From Deltaproteobacteria bacterium (lineage in GTDB: Bacteria; Myxococcota_C; UBA6777): DNA of 64,000 nt. This document shows, piece by piece, positions 15,598 to 24,715 of the stretch. The notes under the pieces were generated by a model, which was given only the letters and a program-made list of their open reading frames with translations, was not told where the DNA came from and made no database searches. A program made the translations under genes and the position numbers. Positions within the stretch are counted from its first letter, which is position 1. Every line of letters starts with the position of its first letter. The stretch is taken from assembly GCA_002731275.1 (NCBI GenBank), contig PCBK01000150.1:1-64000 (forward strand), in the 5' to 3' direction.

Positions 15598-16845
15598 TCA
15601 AGGCTTCCCAAACAGATCTTCCAATAACGCAAGTGTCGAACAATTCGCCGTATCGTAGATCGCGACGGGCGTAAATGGTCCCTTGTGTTCGCCACCTTTG
15701 ACACGAATATACAGGTAGTTTGCGCCTCGGGTTTTCAGTCGCCTCTCGTACTGATCGGCTTGGGCAATCTCCACTGTTTTGTCATCCGTCCCGTGGTACA
15801 TCAAGATCGGAGGTTCAGTCCCGTCAATATGGTACAGCGGCGAGGAACGTTTGGCTTTTTGTGGATTCGCTGTCGGTGTATCACCGAGCAAGGTTGGGAC
15901 AACATTCCCAGAGAAGGTCGTCAGATCATATACACCGGAGAAAGAGACGATCCCAGAGATATGAATGGGCGTCGCTTTGGTGGGACAATCAGGGCTATCG
16001 AGGAGCGCGTCTCTCGCCACTTTGACACCCACCAATGAAGCGAGATGGCCTCCGGCAGAGTATCCCATGATCACAACGCGTGTGGTGTCGATGTTGTACT
16101 TCTTTGCGTTTGCAGGAGTGAGCAACCAACGCACGGCACAACGGACATCGTGGATCGCCGCAGGGAATGTGTTTTTGTACTTCACACCACCGACGTCTTG
16201 ATTCAGTAAACGATAATTGATCGTCGCGCCAGCGTAACCAAGCACCGCGAGCGCGCCGAGCTTGTTGACAAACGACGCTTTGTCACCCTTCGCCCAGCCA
16301 CCTCCGTGTACCATGATCACCAAAGGGAAAGGACCTGTCCCACTTTTTGGAACGATCACATCGAGCTTTTGAGGTTGCTTTGGATCAATCGCCGCGTATT
16401 GGAGGTCTTGATGCAATGTGTACTTTGTCTTATCAGGTCTCCCCAAGGCCTGACATGTCTTCACTTTTCTGATCGTAAATGGAGTCTTCTCAGGGATGGT
16501 CTCAGCGCCCCCTGTCTCCGGAGTAGGTTCAGTGTTTGCGACCTCTGCAACGGGCTCAGTCTGTGTTGTCTCGACAACAGGTTCAGTGAGCGCCTCAGTC
16601 TGTGTCTCTTTCTGTTCAGATGGTGGGGACACGTCGGGCGCTTCGTCGAGAGGAGCGCTTGCATCTGCTTTCGATGTTTCGTTCTTTTCAGTCGGCTTCT
16701 CCAAGGGTGTTTCTTGTTGGACTGAAATCTCAGCACCAGAGACCTCCGCCTTTGTTTCTTGGGTTTGTGTCCCACCATCCCCACAGGCATACACTACCAA
16801 AGACACACAGCACACACAAACCCATACCAAACATGACCTTTTCAT
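15598..16845 (-). CDS. Lipoprotein with alpha/beta-hydrolase (esterase) domain
   Basis: A 415-residue protein starting at ATG 16845 (GGAG five bases upstream). The signal peptide has a lipobox-like end (VVYAC, Cys21). Residues 22-120 are a Glu/Thr/Pro-rich, disordered spacer typical of surface lipoproteins. The C-terminal 290 residues are an esterase/lipase of the BD-FAE or hormone-sensitive-lipase type: oxyanion motif VHGGGWAKGD, nucleophile elbow GYSAGG, the acid in GTDDKTVE and the histidine in GGEHKGPF. These fit acyl-ester or acetyl-xylan hydrolysis, but the substrate is not known. It is likely anchored in the outer membrane. It stands alone, convergent with htrA and divergent from the malate synthase gene. 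Confidence 0.85.
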   Translation of the reverse strand: MKRSCLVWVCVCCVSLVVYACGDGGTQTQETKAEVSGAEISVQQETPLEKPTEKNETSKADASAPLDEAPDVSPPSEQKETQTEALTEPVVETTQTEPVAEVANTEPTPETGGAETIPEKTPFTIRKVKTCQALGRPDKTKYTLHQDLQYAAIDPKQPQKLDVIVPKSGTGPFPLVIMVHGGGWAKGDKASFVNKLGALAVLGYAGATINYRLLNQDVGGVKYKNTFPAAIHDVRCAVRWLLTPANAKKYNIDTTRVVIMGYSAGGHLASLVGVKVARDALLDSPDCPTKATPIHISGIVSFSGVYDLTTFSGNVVPTLLGDTPTANPQKAKRSSPLYHIDGTEPPILMYHGTDDKTVEIAQADQYERRLKTRGANYLYIRVKGGEHKGPFTPVAIYDTANCSTLALLEDLFGKP

Positions 16846-17055
16846 CCCATCTCCATTGTCCAAATAAGTACATTCAACGCAGGCTTCAACCAAAGAAGCC
16901 CTGGGCAAGGCAAAAATGTAAAGCTGTAGACACATTTTTTTGCAGACAATGGCGTCGACCCGCGTCAGCCTTGACTTGCAAGGCTGAAACACATAAGCTT
17001 ACGAGCTTCGATCGATGATCCAAATACGTTATTTTCATACGCAGGAGTGCCTTTG

Positions 17056-19095
17056 ATGGCCCACATAGACATCCCCTACTACCTCGACTTTCTTCCTCAA
17101 TCTCTCCTTCAAGAGTGCAACACACGTGCGAAGGCCATCCCCAATGTCCCAGGTCTCTCCCTCGCCCCCGGCATTCGTGAACAATTTCCCAATGTCGAAA
17201 CGGATGACGCGCTGCGCTTTGTCGTCCAGCTCTACGAAGAGACCAAAGACGAGCTCAATCAAGTCCTCGTCAAGCGACAAGAAGACCGGGCCTTTATGGA
17301 TCAAGAGACGCTCCAATGTCTCGAAGAAAACAAGGATGTCCCCTACCTCTCTCCAGATTATCAGACCGTCCTGGGGCGCAAAGACCAGACAGGTAGGCTC
17401 GTCGCAGGTCCATTACCACCACAAGAGACGTGGACCAAGGTCGACATCCCGGCGTCGATGGAAGGTGAACAGGTCACACTCTTTGGACCTCCAGACTCCC
17501 CACAGATGGCGATCAACGCGATGAACGCCCTGCACAGAAAGCTCCCCAACGAGCCCGCGATCGTCACCGAGCTCGTCGAGGAATCTGGACAGGTCCCACG
17601 CTGGGGCGCTGACAACGAAGATTCGATGACACCTACCCCCCAAAACATCATCGGCGCCAACCAAAATCTCATCGGCTGTTACGACAGGACCCTCACGTTC
17701 ACCGACGAGGCGCGGGGGAAACACTACGCGCTCGCCGAGGAGAAGCTCTCCAAACCGATCAAACGTATCCCCGGGCTCGCGCTACCAGACGGCAACCATC
17801 TATATCATGGTAATCCCCTGCCGCTTCATATCCTGGACTTTGGGTTGCAACTCTTTCACAACTGGCAACACCCAGAAGCCCTCGTCTTCTACGTCCCCAA
17901 ACTGGAGAATGAAGAAGAAGCCACATACCTCAAGCGATTCATCGAGCGTGCAGAGCGCACCATCAAAGAGCTGCATCCAGCCTATCAGATGGGTTCGATC
18001 AGGCTCTTTATCGTCTTTGAAAACCCCCGCGCGATCTTTCGAATCAGAGAGATCGCCGAAGCGCTCGCGCCCTACTTCGTCGGTGGGAGCCTCGGATGGC
18101 ATGACTTCCTCGCCTCAGCCGCCCGGTTGTTTAAATTTGACCCCAATTACCGCATCCCCGTCAAAGCGGACCCCAACATCGTCATCAACCACATCAAAGA
18201 GTCACACCTGCTGCTCGCCGAAGCGCTTACACCCATTGGCGGTATCAAGATCGGTGGGATGTACGGCATCCTCTACGAAGATGGCAATGAACACTCCTTC
18301 GAAGTCTGTATGGTGGGATACATCAAAGATGTCATTGTCCAACTGAAGCGGGGATTGGATGGTTTTTGGGTCGCCCACCCCAACTTCGTGCGTATGGGTT
18401 TGGCCATCGTGCAGGCGTGGCGACGTCAGGAACAGACACCTGGAGACGACACCCTCGATAGATTAATCAAGGCGCTCGTGCCGACACCTTCTGAACAAGA
18501 GCCGCTGCTCAACTTCGTCCACTCCAAGGACGCACCGGGCCTTGAACACGATGATCCACTGTACCTTCGTGGTGTGCTCGCGGCAGATCTGGAAGTCTCC
18601 GACGTGATCCCCAACGACCACCCTGATGAAGTCCGCTACAACATCTTTCAGGCGCTTCAGTACTTGGCTGACTGGCTCCGAGGGAATGGTTGTGTCGCGC
18701 TCCCTGCGCTCATGCACGACGCCTCTGGTGCCCCCGTCTTTGTGAGGATTATGGATGACCTCGCGACGACAGAGCGTTCACGTTGGGAGTTGTGGGCCGA
18801 GCTGTTCCACAAGCGTGTCTCTCATGAGACCTTTGAGACACTTCTTCAGGAAGAGATCGACTTTATCAAGAGTGGCGCACAGACGCCGACCAAGCGCGTA
18901 CAGATCTTCTGGAATGAACAGACAGAGCGCTGGTATCCTATCGCCATTAAGCTCCTCAAACAGCTCGTGATGAGAGAGGAACCTGTCGAATTTGCGACGG
19001 AGCTGCTCATCCCCTTTACACTTGATATCATCCGCGATGCCGAAGATCCCTGGAAGCGAGCTTGCGAGCTTTGTCCAGGCCACTACCAGGAATAG
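17056..19095 (+). CDS. Malate synthase (divergent, long form)
   Basis: A 679-residue protein; start at ATG 17056 with AGGAG eight bases upstream. It condenses glyoxylate with acetyl-CoA to malate. Family marks are MGSIRLFIVFENPRAIFRI (TIM-barrel strand), GLDGFWVAHPNFV, WLRGNGCV, and the catalytic aspartate segment MDDLATTERSRWELW (Asp567/568, equivalent to MEDAATAEISR). It is about 150 residues longer than malate synthase A, mostly in the N-terminal 250 residues. No isocitrate lyase is in the window; instead the genes after it release glyoxylate from ureides. That suggests the enzyme serves purine breakdown. It is the first gene of a co-directional run with PuuD-type urate oxidase, allantoinase, allantoicase and OHCU decarboxylase. 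Confidence 0.88.
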   Translation: MAHIDIPYYLDFLPQSLLQECNTRAKAIPNVPGLSLAPGIREQFPNVETDDALRFVVQLYEETKDELNQVLVKRQEDRAFMDQETLQCLEENKDVPYLSPDYQTVLGRKDQTGRLVAGPLPPQETWTKVDIPASMEGEQVTLFGPPDSPQMAINAMNALHRKLPNEPAIVTELVEESGQVPRWGADNEDSMTPTPQNIIGANQNLIGCYDRTLTFTDEARGKHYALAEEKLSKPIKRIPGLALPDGNHLYHGNPLPLHILDFGLQLFHNWQHPEALVFYVPKLENEEEATYLKRFIERAERTIKELHPAYQMGSIRLFIVFENPRAIFRIREIAEALAPYFVGGSLGWHDFLASAARLFKFDPNYRIPVKADPNIVINHIKESHLLLAEALTPIGGIKIGGMYGILYEDGNEHSFEVCMVGYIKDVIVQLKRGLDGFWVAHPNFVRMGLAIVQAWRRQEQTPGDDTLDRLIKALVPTPSEQEPLLNFVHSKDAPGLEHDDPLYLRGVLAADLEVSDVIPNDHPDEVRYNIFQALQYLADWLRGNGCVALPALMHDASGAPVFVRIMDDLATTERSRWELWAELFHKRVSHETFETLLQEEIDFIKSGAQTPTKRVQIFWNEQTERWYPIAIKLLKQLVMREEPVEFATELLIPFTLDIIRDAEDPWKRACELCPGHYQE

Positions 19096-19160
19096 ATACG
19101 ATCTCTTTTCCTCGCTCCCCTCTCGGTATTCTCGTCGTTTTTTGGAAAGGAAAGAAATAG

Positions 19161-20369
19161 ATGGAGAGTTACATTCTCGATTGGCTCAACCTCTTGTTGC
19201 GTTGGTTCCACTTGATCGCTGGTGCCGCGTGGATTGGTGCTTCATTTTACTTCAACTGGCTCAACCACAGCATCCGCCCACCTGAAGACGAAGGGCTGGA
19301 AGGTATGGAGGGCATCAAAGGGCAACTCTTCGCCGTACACGGCGGTGCCTTTTACCAAGTCCTCAAGTACAAAGGTGCCCCTGCCAAGCTGCCCAAGACG
19401 CTGCACTGGTTTATGTGGGAAGCCTACTCGACGTGGTTGTCGGGATTTGGCCTTGTGATCGTCGTCTATTACTGGAACGCCAAACTCTACCTGATCAAAA
19501 GTGGCGCGAACGCGCTCGTCCCCTGGCAGGCGATCTTGATCAGCCTGGGCTTCATCGTCGGTGGTTGGTTGATTTACGACTTCTTGTGTAAAACGCCCCT
19601 GCCCAAAAAATCTCCAGTGCTCTTCGTCACGCTCGGCTTTGCGCTCATCTCCGTCGCGGCCTTCGCGCTCTCTTACATCTATCCTCCCCGCGCATCGTAC
19701 ATTCATGTTGGTGTGATCTTGGGGACGATTATGGCGGCGAACGTCTTCTTTGTGATCATCCCTAAGCAGCGCGTGATGGTCAACGCGATGATCGAAGGCA
19801 AAGAGCCAGACGTCACAGCCGGCGAAGCTGGCGCGATGCGTTCACTGCACAACAACTACTTCACGCTCCCAGTGTTGTTCATCATGATCAGCAACCACTT
19901 CCCGATGACGTATGGACATAAGTTCAACTGGATCGTGCTGCTCGCGATCTCCGTCATCGGCGCAGGTGTACGTCACTACTTCAACCTCAAGCACAAGGGG
20001 CATTACAACGTCTGGGTCCTACCAGTCGCTGCGGTCGCGATGTTCTCCCTGGCGTTTGTCATCCGACCTGTCCCAAAAGCAGCTTCTAAGACATTCGTGA
20101 TCAAAAAGAAGCTGGCATACGGTGACGTCGCCTCGATCATCCAAAAGCGCTGTGTCCCCTGTCACGCGAGTAAACCGACATACCCCGGCTTTACAGCACC
20201 ACCACAAGGTTCCAAGTTTGAAGCCTACCAGGAGATCGTCAAGCTGCGTGCCAAGATGCTGACCAACGTCAAAAACAGCGTCATGCCTCCGGGCAATCTC
20301 ACGGGCCTTACGGATAGAGAACGTGCGTATCTCGTCCACTGGCTCGATCATGGTGCTCCCGAAAAATAA
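19161..20369 (+). CDS. puuD: Membrane urate oxidase with cytochrome c domain (PuuD type)
   Basis: A 402-residue protein with about eight membrane segments over residues 1-305 (starting LLLRWFHLIAGAAWIGASFYF, the family signature), then a C-terminal cytochrome c domain with the haem site Cys331-Val-Pro-Cys334-His335 and the distal Met in VMPPGNLTGLT. The family oxidises urate to 5-hydroxyisourate and passes electrons to the respiratory chain instead of making peroxide. AAAGGAAAG precedes the ATG. The next enzymes in the pathway (HIU hydrolase, OHCU decarboxylase, allantoinase, allantoicase) are all nearby, which fixes the role with confidence. Gene spacing (65 bp before, 35 bp after) fits one operon. 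Confidence 0.93.
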   Translation: MESYILDWLNLLLRWFHLIAGAAWIGASFYFNWLNHSIRPPEDEGLEGMEGIKGQLFAVHGGAFYQVLKYKGAPAKLPKTLHWFMWEAYSTWLSGFGLVIVVYYWNAKLYLIKSGANALVPWQAILISLGFIVGGWLIYDFLCKTPLPKKSPVLFVTLGFALISVAAFALSYIYPPRASYIHVGVILGTIMAANVFFVIIPKQRVMVNAMIEGKEPDVTAGEAGAMRSLHNNYFTLPVLFIMISNHFPMTYGHKFNWIVLLAISVIGAGVRHYFNLKHKGHYNVWVLPVAAVAMFSLAFVIRPVPKAASKTFVIKKKLAYGDVASIIQKRCVPCHASKPTYPGFTAPPQGSKFEAYQEIVKLRAKMLTNVKNSVMPPGNLTGLTDRERAYLVHWLDHGAPEK

Positions 20370-20404
20370 CCTAAAAAATTACTTTATCTTTTACGGAGAC
20401 CTAT

Positions 20405-21739
20405 ATGTGGGGAATTCGTTCGACAAATATCGTCCACGCTGACCGCATTGTGTCCGGCGTCATCCTGATCAAGGGGCAACACATCCACTCGATCGTCCAA
20501 GAGGCTCCAGAGGGCATCGAGATAGAAGATGTCGGAGACCTCGCAGTCATGGCCGGTGGTGTGGACTCACACGTACACATCAACGAGCCAGGACGGACAG
20601 AGTGGGAAGGATTCGAGACTGCCACAAAGGCCGCGCTGAAGAGCGGCTTGACGACGCTCGTCGATATGCCACTCAATTGTTCACCTGTCACGACCACGCT
20701 CGATGCCTTCGAACAAAAACTCGCCAGTATGCCTGGAAAATGTCATGTAGACGTCGGCTTTTGGGCAGGTGTTGTCCCTGACAGTGTCTCTTCACTCGAC
20801 GCGCTGATGCAACGAGGAACACTCGGTGGCAAAGCCTTCATGTGCCACTCTGGTATCGATGAATTCCCTGCAGCCGATGAAGAGACACTCCGTCAATCAC
20901 TGAAGATCTTCAAACGATACGACGTCCCGCTGCTCGCCCATGCAGAGATCACTTCGGAGGTCGCTCTTCCTGCGCTCCCGACGACATCGTACAAGTGCTA
21001 TCTCGCATCACGTCCGACCTCTTGGGAGATCGACGCCATCGAGATGTTAATTCGTCTATGTCGAGAGACAGGGGCCCACGTACATATCGTCCACCTCTCC
21101 GCAGCCGACGCGCTCCCGATGATCAAAGAAGCTCGCGAAGAAGGCCTCCCCCTGACCGTCGAGACTTGTCCTCACTACCTCTGTCTTCAGGCTGAGGATA
21201 TCCCGGACGCATCACCTCTTTACAAGTGCGCGCCCCCTATCCGCGAGAAGGCGAACAGAGACGCGCTGTGGCAGGGTCTTAAAGATGGCCTGATCGACTT
21301 TGTGATCTCCGACCACTCGCCCTGCCCGACGACGATGAAGGAGCTGGAGAGTGGCGACTACTTCAAGGCTTGGGGAGGTATCTCTTCTCTGGATCTTGGG
21401 CTCTCCTTGCTGTGGACGGAGGCGTCCGAGCGGGGATATGGGTTGACTGACATCGCCCGCTGGCTATGTGAAGGCCCGGCTCGCTTCGCCGGTATCGAGG
21501 CACAAAAAGGGAATCTCGCGCCGGGAACAGATGCGGACATCGTCATCTGGGATCCTGAGGTGGAGTACACCTTGCAAAGAGAACACCTCGTCACGCGACA
21601 TGCAGCCACACCATACCTTGGGATGTCTCTCAAGGGTCAGGTGAAGAAGGTCTACCTTCGTGGTGAGGTCGCGCTCGACGAAGAAGGATTCCATCCTCCC
21701 CGTGGTCAGGCTCTCCTCCACCAACACTCCAACACATAA
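20405..21739 (+). CDS. allB: Allantoinase
   Basis: A 444-residue amidohydrolase of the cyclic-amidohydrolase class that opens allantoin to allantoate. The metal site begins with DSHVHINEPG (His56, His58). Lys143 in GGKAFMCHSG is the expected carboxylated bridging lysine. Later metal histidines lie in LLAHAEI and VHIVHLS, and the metal aspartate in ISDHSPC. The C-terminal segment (GNLAPGTDADIVIWDPE) closes the beta-sandwich. Length matches AllB. It is followed after 10 bp by allantoicase in the same direction, so the operon continues through allantoate. The start ATG at 20405 has GGAGA seven bases upstream. Confidence 0.95.
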   Translation: MWGIRSTNIVHADRIVSGVILIKGQHIHSIVQEAPEGIEIEDVGDLAVMAGGVDSHVHINEPGRTEWEGFETATKAALKSGLTTLVDMPLNCSPVTTTLDAFEQKLASMPGKCHVDVGFWAGVVPDSVSSLDALMQRGTLGGKAFMCHSGIDEFPAADEETLRQSLKIFKRYDVPLLAHAEITSEVALPALPTTSYKCYLASRPTSWEIDAIEMLIRLCRETGAHVHIVHLSAADALPMIKEAREEGLPLTVETCPHYLCLQAEDIPDASPLYKCAPPIREKANRDALWQGLKDGLIDFVISDHSPCPTTMKELESGDYFKAWGGISSLDLGLSLLWTEASERGYGLTDIARWLCEGPARFAGIEAQKGNLAPGTDADIVIWDPEVEYTLQREHLVTRHAATPYLGMSLKGQVKKVYLRGEVALDEEGFHPPRGQALLHQHSNT

Positions 21740-21749
21740 GGTAATATAG

Positions 21750-22778
21750 ATGAAAGACAATCAATCGATTGGTATCTCCAATGGCATCGACCTTCTCGCT
21801 GAATCACTTGGTGGAAAGGCGCTCTTGTGTTCAGATGATTTTTTTGCGTCCATGGACAATCTCGTCAAAGAGGGCCGCGGTGTCTTCTTACCTGATGAGT
21901 ACACGGAGCGCGGCAAATGGATGGACGGCTGGGAGAGTCGCAGAAAGCGAGATGAAGGACACGATTGGTGTATCTTGAAGCTCGGTGTGCCAGGTGTGAT
22001 CTCCGTCTTCGACATCGACACCAATCACTTCCTCGGCAACCACGCACCATTCGCCTCGGTGGAAGGCTGCTTTGCGCCAGATGCTGATGACACATCTGAC
22101 TTTTCAGACGTCAATTGGAAGCCATTGCTCGGACAAGTTCCTCTGCAACGAGGTTCACAAAACCTGTGTATGGCGTCCTCACAAGAACCTGTCACCCATC
22201 TCAAGTTGCACATTTACCCGGATGGTGGTGTCGCTCGCTTCCGAGCCTATGGCAAGCCCATGCCACGTTGGGAGCAGAGTGAAGACGACAGCCGCTTCCC
22301 ACTCAAAGAGGGTGAAATTGATCTGGCGGCGCTGCGAAATGGTGGCGAGGCGCTGGTGTGTTCAGATATGTTCTTTGGCACGATGCACAACTTGATCGCG
22401 CCGGGTCGTGCCCGTGTGATGGGTGAAGGCTGGGAGACACGTCGTAGCCGCAGAGAAGGCTATGATTGGATCATCGTCAAGCTCGGCGCGATCGGAAACA
22501 TTGACTTTGTGGTTGCGGACACAAACCACTTTAAAGGAAATTTCCCAGAGAGTTTTCGGTTGTATGGACTTCATGCACCGGAGACATCGTTGTTGGAGCT
22601 TCAGCAATCCTCTCAGCCTTGGGAAGAGATCATCCCCCAGACAAAGATGCAAGCACACCATGAGCACATGTTCCGCGACGAGATCAAGGCGCGTGGACCT
22701 TTTAGTCATGTGAGGCTGGATATCTTCCCAGATGGGGGTGTGAGTCGTCTTCGTGTGTATGGGAGTAAAGCATCATGA
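21750..22778 (+). CDS. alc: Allantoicase
   Basis: A 342-residue protein made of two homologous halves, each beginning with a conserved run (GGKALLCSDDFFASMDNLVKEGR and GGEALVCSDMFFGTMHNLIAPGR) and containing GWE(S/T)RR(K/S)R, DTNHF(L/K)GN and a final IxPDGGV(A/S)R strand. This is the allantoicase jelly-roll repeat. It cleaves allantoate to ureidoglycolate and urea. The stop codon overlaps the start of the OHCU decarboxylase as ATGA, so translation is coupled. No ureidoglycolate lyase or urease gene is seen in the window, so those steps must be coded elsewhere or be spontaneous. Confidence 0.95.
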   Translation: MKDNQSIGISNGIDLLAESLGGKALLCSDDFFASMDNLVKEGRGVFLPDEYTERGKWMDGWESRRKRDEGHDWCILKLGVPGVISVFDIDTNHFLGNHAPFASVEGCFAPDADDTSDFSDVNWKPLLGQVPLQRGSQNLCMASSQEPVTHLKLHIYPDGGVARFRAYGKPMPRWEQSEDDSRFPLKEGEIDLAALRNGGEALVCSDMFFGTMHNLIAPGRARVMGEGWETRRSRREGYDWIIVKLGAIGNIDFVVADTNHFKGNFPESFRLYGLHAPETSLLELQQSSQPWEEIIPQTKMQAHHEHMFRDEIKARGPFSHVRLDIFPDGGVSRLRVYGSKAS

Positions 22779-23284
22779 GTACGGTCGCAATGCACCTCAA
22801 CGGGCTCGACGATGAACAATGTAAAGAGGCGCTTACGAGATGCTGTGGAGCCCATCGTTGGGTCGAGCAGATGATGAATAAGCGTCCTTTTGCTTCGGAT
22901 GAGCAGGTCTTTTCGGAGGCCGAATCGATTTGGCAATCTTTGGGGCGAGAGGACATTTTAGAGGCCTTTACCCACCACCCTAAGATCGGCGCAAATGTCG
23001 ACGAGTTAAGGAAGAAGTTCCAAAAGACGCATACATGGTCATCGCAAGAACAAGCTTCTGTGCAGGAGGCAGATGAAGAGACCCTTCAGGCGCTCGCCCA
23101 AGGGAATCGTGATTACGAAGCGCGTTTTGGTTATATCTTTATCGTGTGTGCGACAGGCAAAAGTGCCCAAGAGATGCTGACGTTATTACAAGCACGTATT
23201 CACAACGAAGACGAAAAAGAGTTGTCTATTGCGGCAGGTGAGCAGCAAAAGATTACCAAGATTCGATTAGAAAAATTATCGTAA
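22775..23284 (+). CDS. OHCU decarboxylase
   Basis: A 169-residue all-helical protein that converts 2-oxo-4-hydroxy-4-carboxy-5-ureidoimidazoline to S-allantoin, the third step after urate oxidation. The signature is CCGAHRWVEQM, then AFTHHPKIGA with catalytic His68, WSSQEQASV, and NRDYEARFGYIFIVCATGKSAQEML. A helix with an E..I..RL-like end follows. The ATG lies inside the allantoicase stop (four-base overlap). In many genomes this enzyme is adjacent to or fused with HIU hydrolase; here that partner lies 1.1 kb downstream, past two unrelated small genes. Confidence 0.95.
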   Translation: MSTVAMHLNGLDDEQCKEALTRCCGAHRWVEQMMNKRPFASDEQVFSEAESIWQSLGREDILEAFTHHPKIGANVDELRKKFQKTHTWSSQEQASVQEADEETLQALAQGNRDYEARFGYIFIVCATGKSAQEMLTLLQARIHNEDEKELSIAAGEQQKITKIRLEKLS

Positions 23285-23338
23285 CAGTCCATTCCCGACA
23301 AACAAAGGCTATCGAGAAAAAGCTTTGGAGAGGTGTGT

Positions 23339-23656
23339 ATGAGTTTATTTTGGCTCAATGTCATGATAGCTGTAGTGCTCGAAGCTTTTGGTTTGTGGCT
23401 CACAGCTCACCTCGTCTGGCCAAGATGGAAGGTTGTGGGAAAAACAATGTTCTACTTGAGCTTAAGTACCGCGCTCTCCTGGTATTGGCCACGTTGGGCG
23501 TTAATATTTATAATAGGACACCCGCTGCTTGGATTGGGAATCCATATCTGGCTCTGTCATTCATGGGGACTGACTTGGTGGAATGTTGATGCTGAAAAGT
23601 ACATTCAAGCACAAAAGGACTGGGTCAAGAGCCTCGAAAACAGACAAAAACAATAG
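23339..23656 (+). CDS. Small membrane protein of the ureide region
   Basis: A 105-residue protein; start ATG 23339 with GGAGAGG upstream. It has three hydrophobic segments (residues 4-25, 34-52, 56-75) rich in Trp (SLFWLNVMIAVVLEAFGLW, ALSWYWPRWALIFIIG, LGLGIHIWLCHSWGLTWW) and a charged C-terminal helix. No family recognised. It lies 54 bp after OHCU decarboxylase on the same strand, so it may be co-transcribed, and could serve transport or anchoring. That is inference from position only. Confidence 0.7.
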   Translation: MSLFWLNVMIAVVLEAFGLWLTAHLVWPRWKVVGKTMFYLSLSTALSWYWPRWALIFIIGHPLLGLGIHIWLCHSWGLTWWNVDAEKYIQAQKDWVKSLENRQKQ

Positions 23657-23680
23657 TCCACACACACCGGTTCTAAAAGA

Positions 23681-24214
23681 CTATGCCCCACCCCTGATAG
23701 AAATGGGCGTCTCTAAGCAAAACTCACAAAAAGCATCATTCCTCTTGTGATACACTCTGACTGAACAGACAGCCCCAACCTCCAAACTCTCCTCTCCAAC
23801 AATGGGAGGAAAGAGTTGTCTATCCATTCCATCCTGTATACATTCTCTGGCGACAAGTACACCCTCAACCAAATCATCAAGACTCACAAAAACATACCCC
23901 CATTCAAGAATCGCAGTCACCTTGACCTCTACGACATCACCGAGACTCAAACGCCGCCGGAGACTCTCCTCAGGAGTCCACTCTGACAAAATATATGTAT
24001 CCGTTTCTGAGACATAGCTTACGATATACAAATCGACGACATCACCCACCCCAAACAAATCATCTGACAGTGGCCGAACCAACTTTCTCTCCAAACGGAT
24101 ATCAGGATACCGAAGGATTCCTTTGCGTCCATGACCAAAAGAAACCACAAACCCCAAATCAAAGGGTCCTTTTATCGTCGCCCTGACTTTTTCTCCACCA
24201 AACAAAGACATCAT
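23681..24214 (-). CDS. Protein with tandem S1-like RNA-binding folds
   Basis: A 177-residue protein starting at ATG 24214 (AGGAGG six bases upstream; an adjacent ATG at 24211 is equally possible). Two segments look like OB/S1 barrels: residues 5-75 (VRATIKGPFDLGFVVSFG..GILRYPDI..VGDVVDLYIVSY) and 85-140 (LGDVVEVKVTAILEWGYVFVSLDDLVEGVLV). The pattern of a G(Y/F)V strand followed by a G(I/V)L strand and GD.V is typical of S1 domains. The rest is a third beta-rich region with three cysteines. The role may be RNA binding or only structural. It lies on the opposite strand between two ureide genes and breaks their order. Confidence 0.65.
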   Translation of the reverse strand: MMSLFGGEKVRATIKGPFDLGFVVSFGHGRKGILRYPDIRLERKLVRPLSDDLFGVGDVVDLYIVSYVSETDTYILSEWTPEESLRRRLSLGDVVEVKVTAILEWGYVFVSLDDLVEGVLVARECIQDGMDRQLFPPIVGEESLEVGAVCSVRVYHKRNDAFCEFCLETPISIRGGA

Positions 24215-24358
24215 CGTCAACCTCCTCGTCATATCATACACCATTCTGCTCTTTCATGGGGGGTGTACATCCATTGATCACAAAGGAAGCGTGTGTTATC
24301 CTTCGCGCCTTGAAACAATGATTTGGCCGAAACAACAAATGAGGTTGGAGAAAATAAA

Positions 24359-24700
24359 ATGAAGAGCCCCATCACAACACACGTCCTCGACACAATGACA
24401 GGTTCCCCGGCGGCAGGTCTGGCGATCAAGTTGCTCCAAAAGCAGGATGAACAATATGTCCAGCTTGCGTCGGGATATACCAACAACGACGGCCGCATTG
24501 TCGATTTGCTGGAACCAGGTTCACTCACCCCTGGCATTTACCAGATGCACTTCGACACAGGTGAATACCATCACGCCGCCGGCTTGAAAGGCTTTTATCC
24601 TGAAGCTGTCATTACCTTCGAGGTTGTCTCGACTGATGAACACTACCACATCCCCCTCCTGCTCAGCCCCTTCGGATACTCAACCTACAGAGGCTCCTGA
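24359..24700 (+). CDS. hiuH: 5-hydroxyisourate hydrolase (transthyretin-like)
   Basis: A 113-residue protein; start ATG 24359 (GGAG eight bases upstream). It shows the family pattern from end to end: ITTHVLDTMTGSPAAGL (catalytic His8), GRIVDLL (Arg in the active site), FFYPEAV-like segment GFYPEAVITF, HYHIPLLLSPFGYSTYRGS with the C-terminal YRGS that separates the enzyme from transthyretin proper. It hydrolyses 5-hydroxyisourate, the product of urate oxidase, to OHCU. There is no signal peptide, so it is cytoplasmic. It completes the urate-to-allantoin set in this window. The 3' end faces a long array of hairpins. Confidence 0.95.
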   Translation: MKSPITTHVLDTMTGSPAAGLAIKLLQKQDEQYVQLASGYTNNDGRIVDLLEPGSLTPGIYQMHFDTGEYHHAAGLKGFYPEAVITFEVVSTDEHYHIPLLLSPFGYSTYRGS

Positions 24701-24715
24701 TCCAACGTTCCAAAA

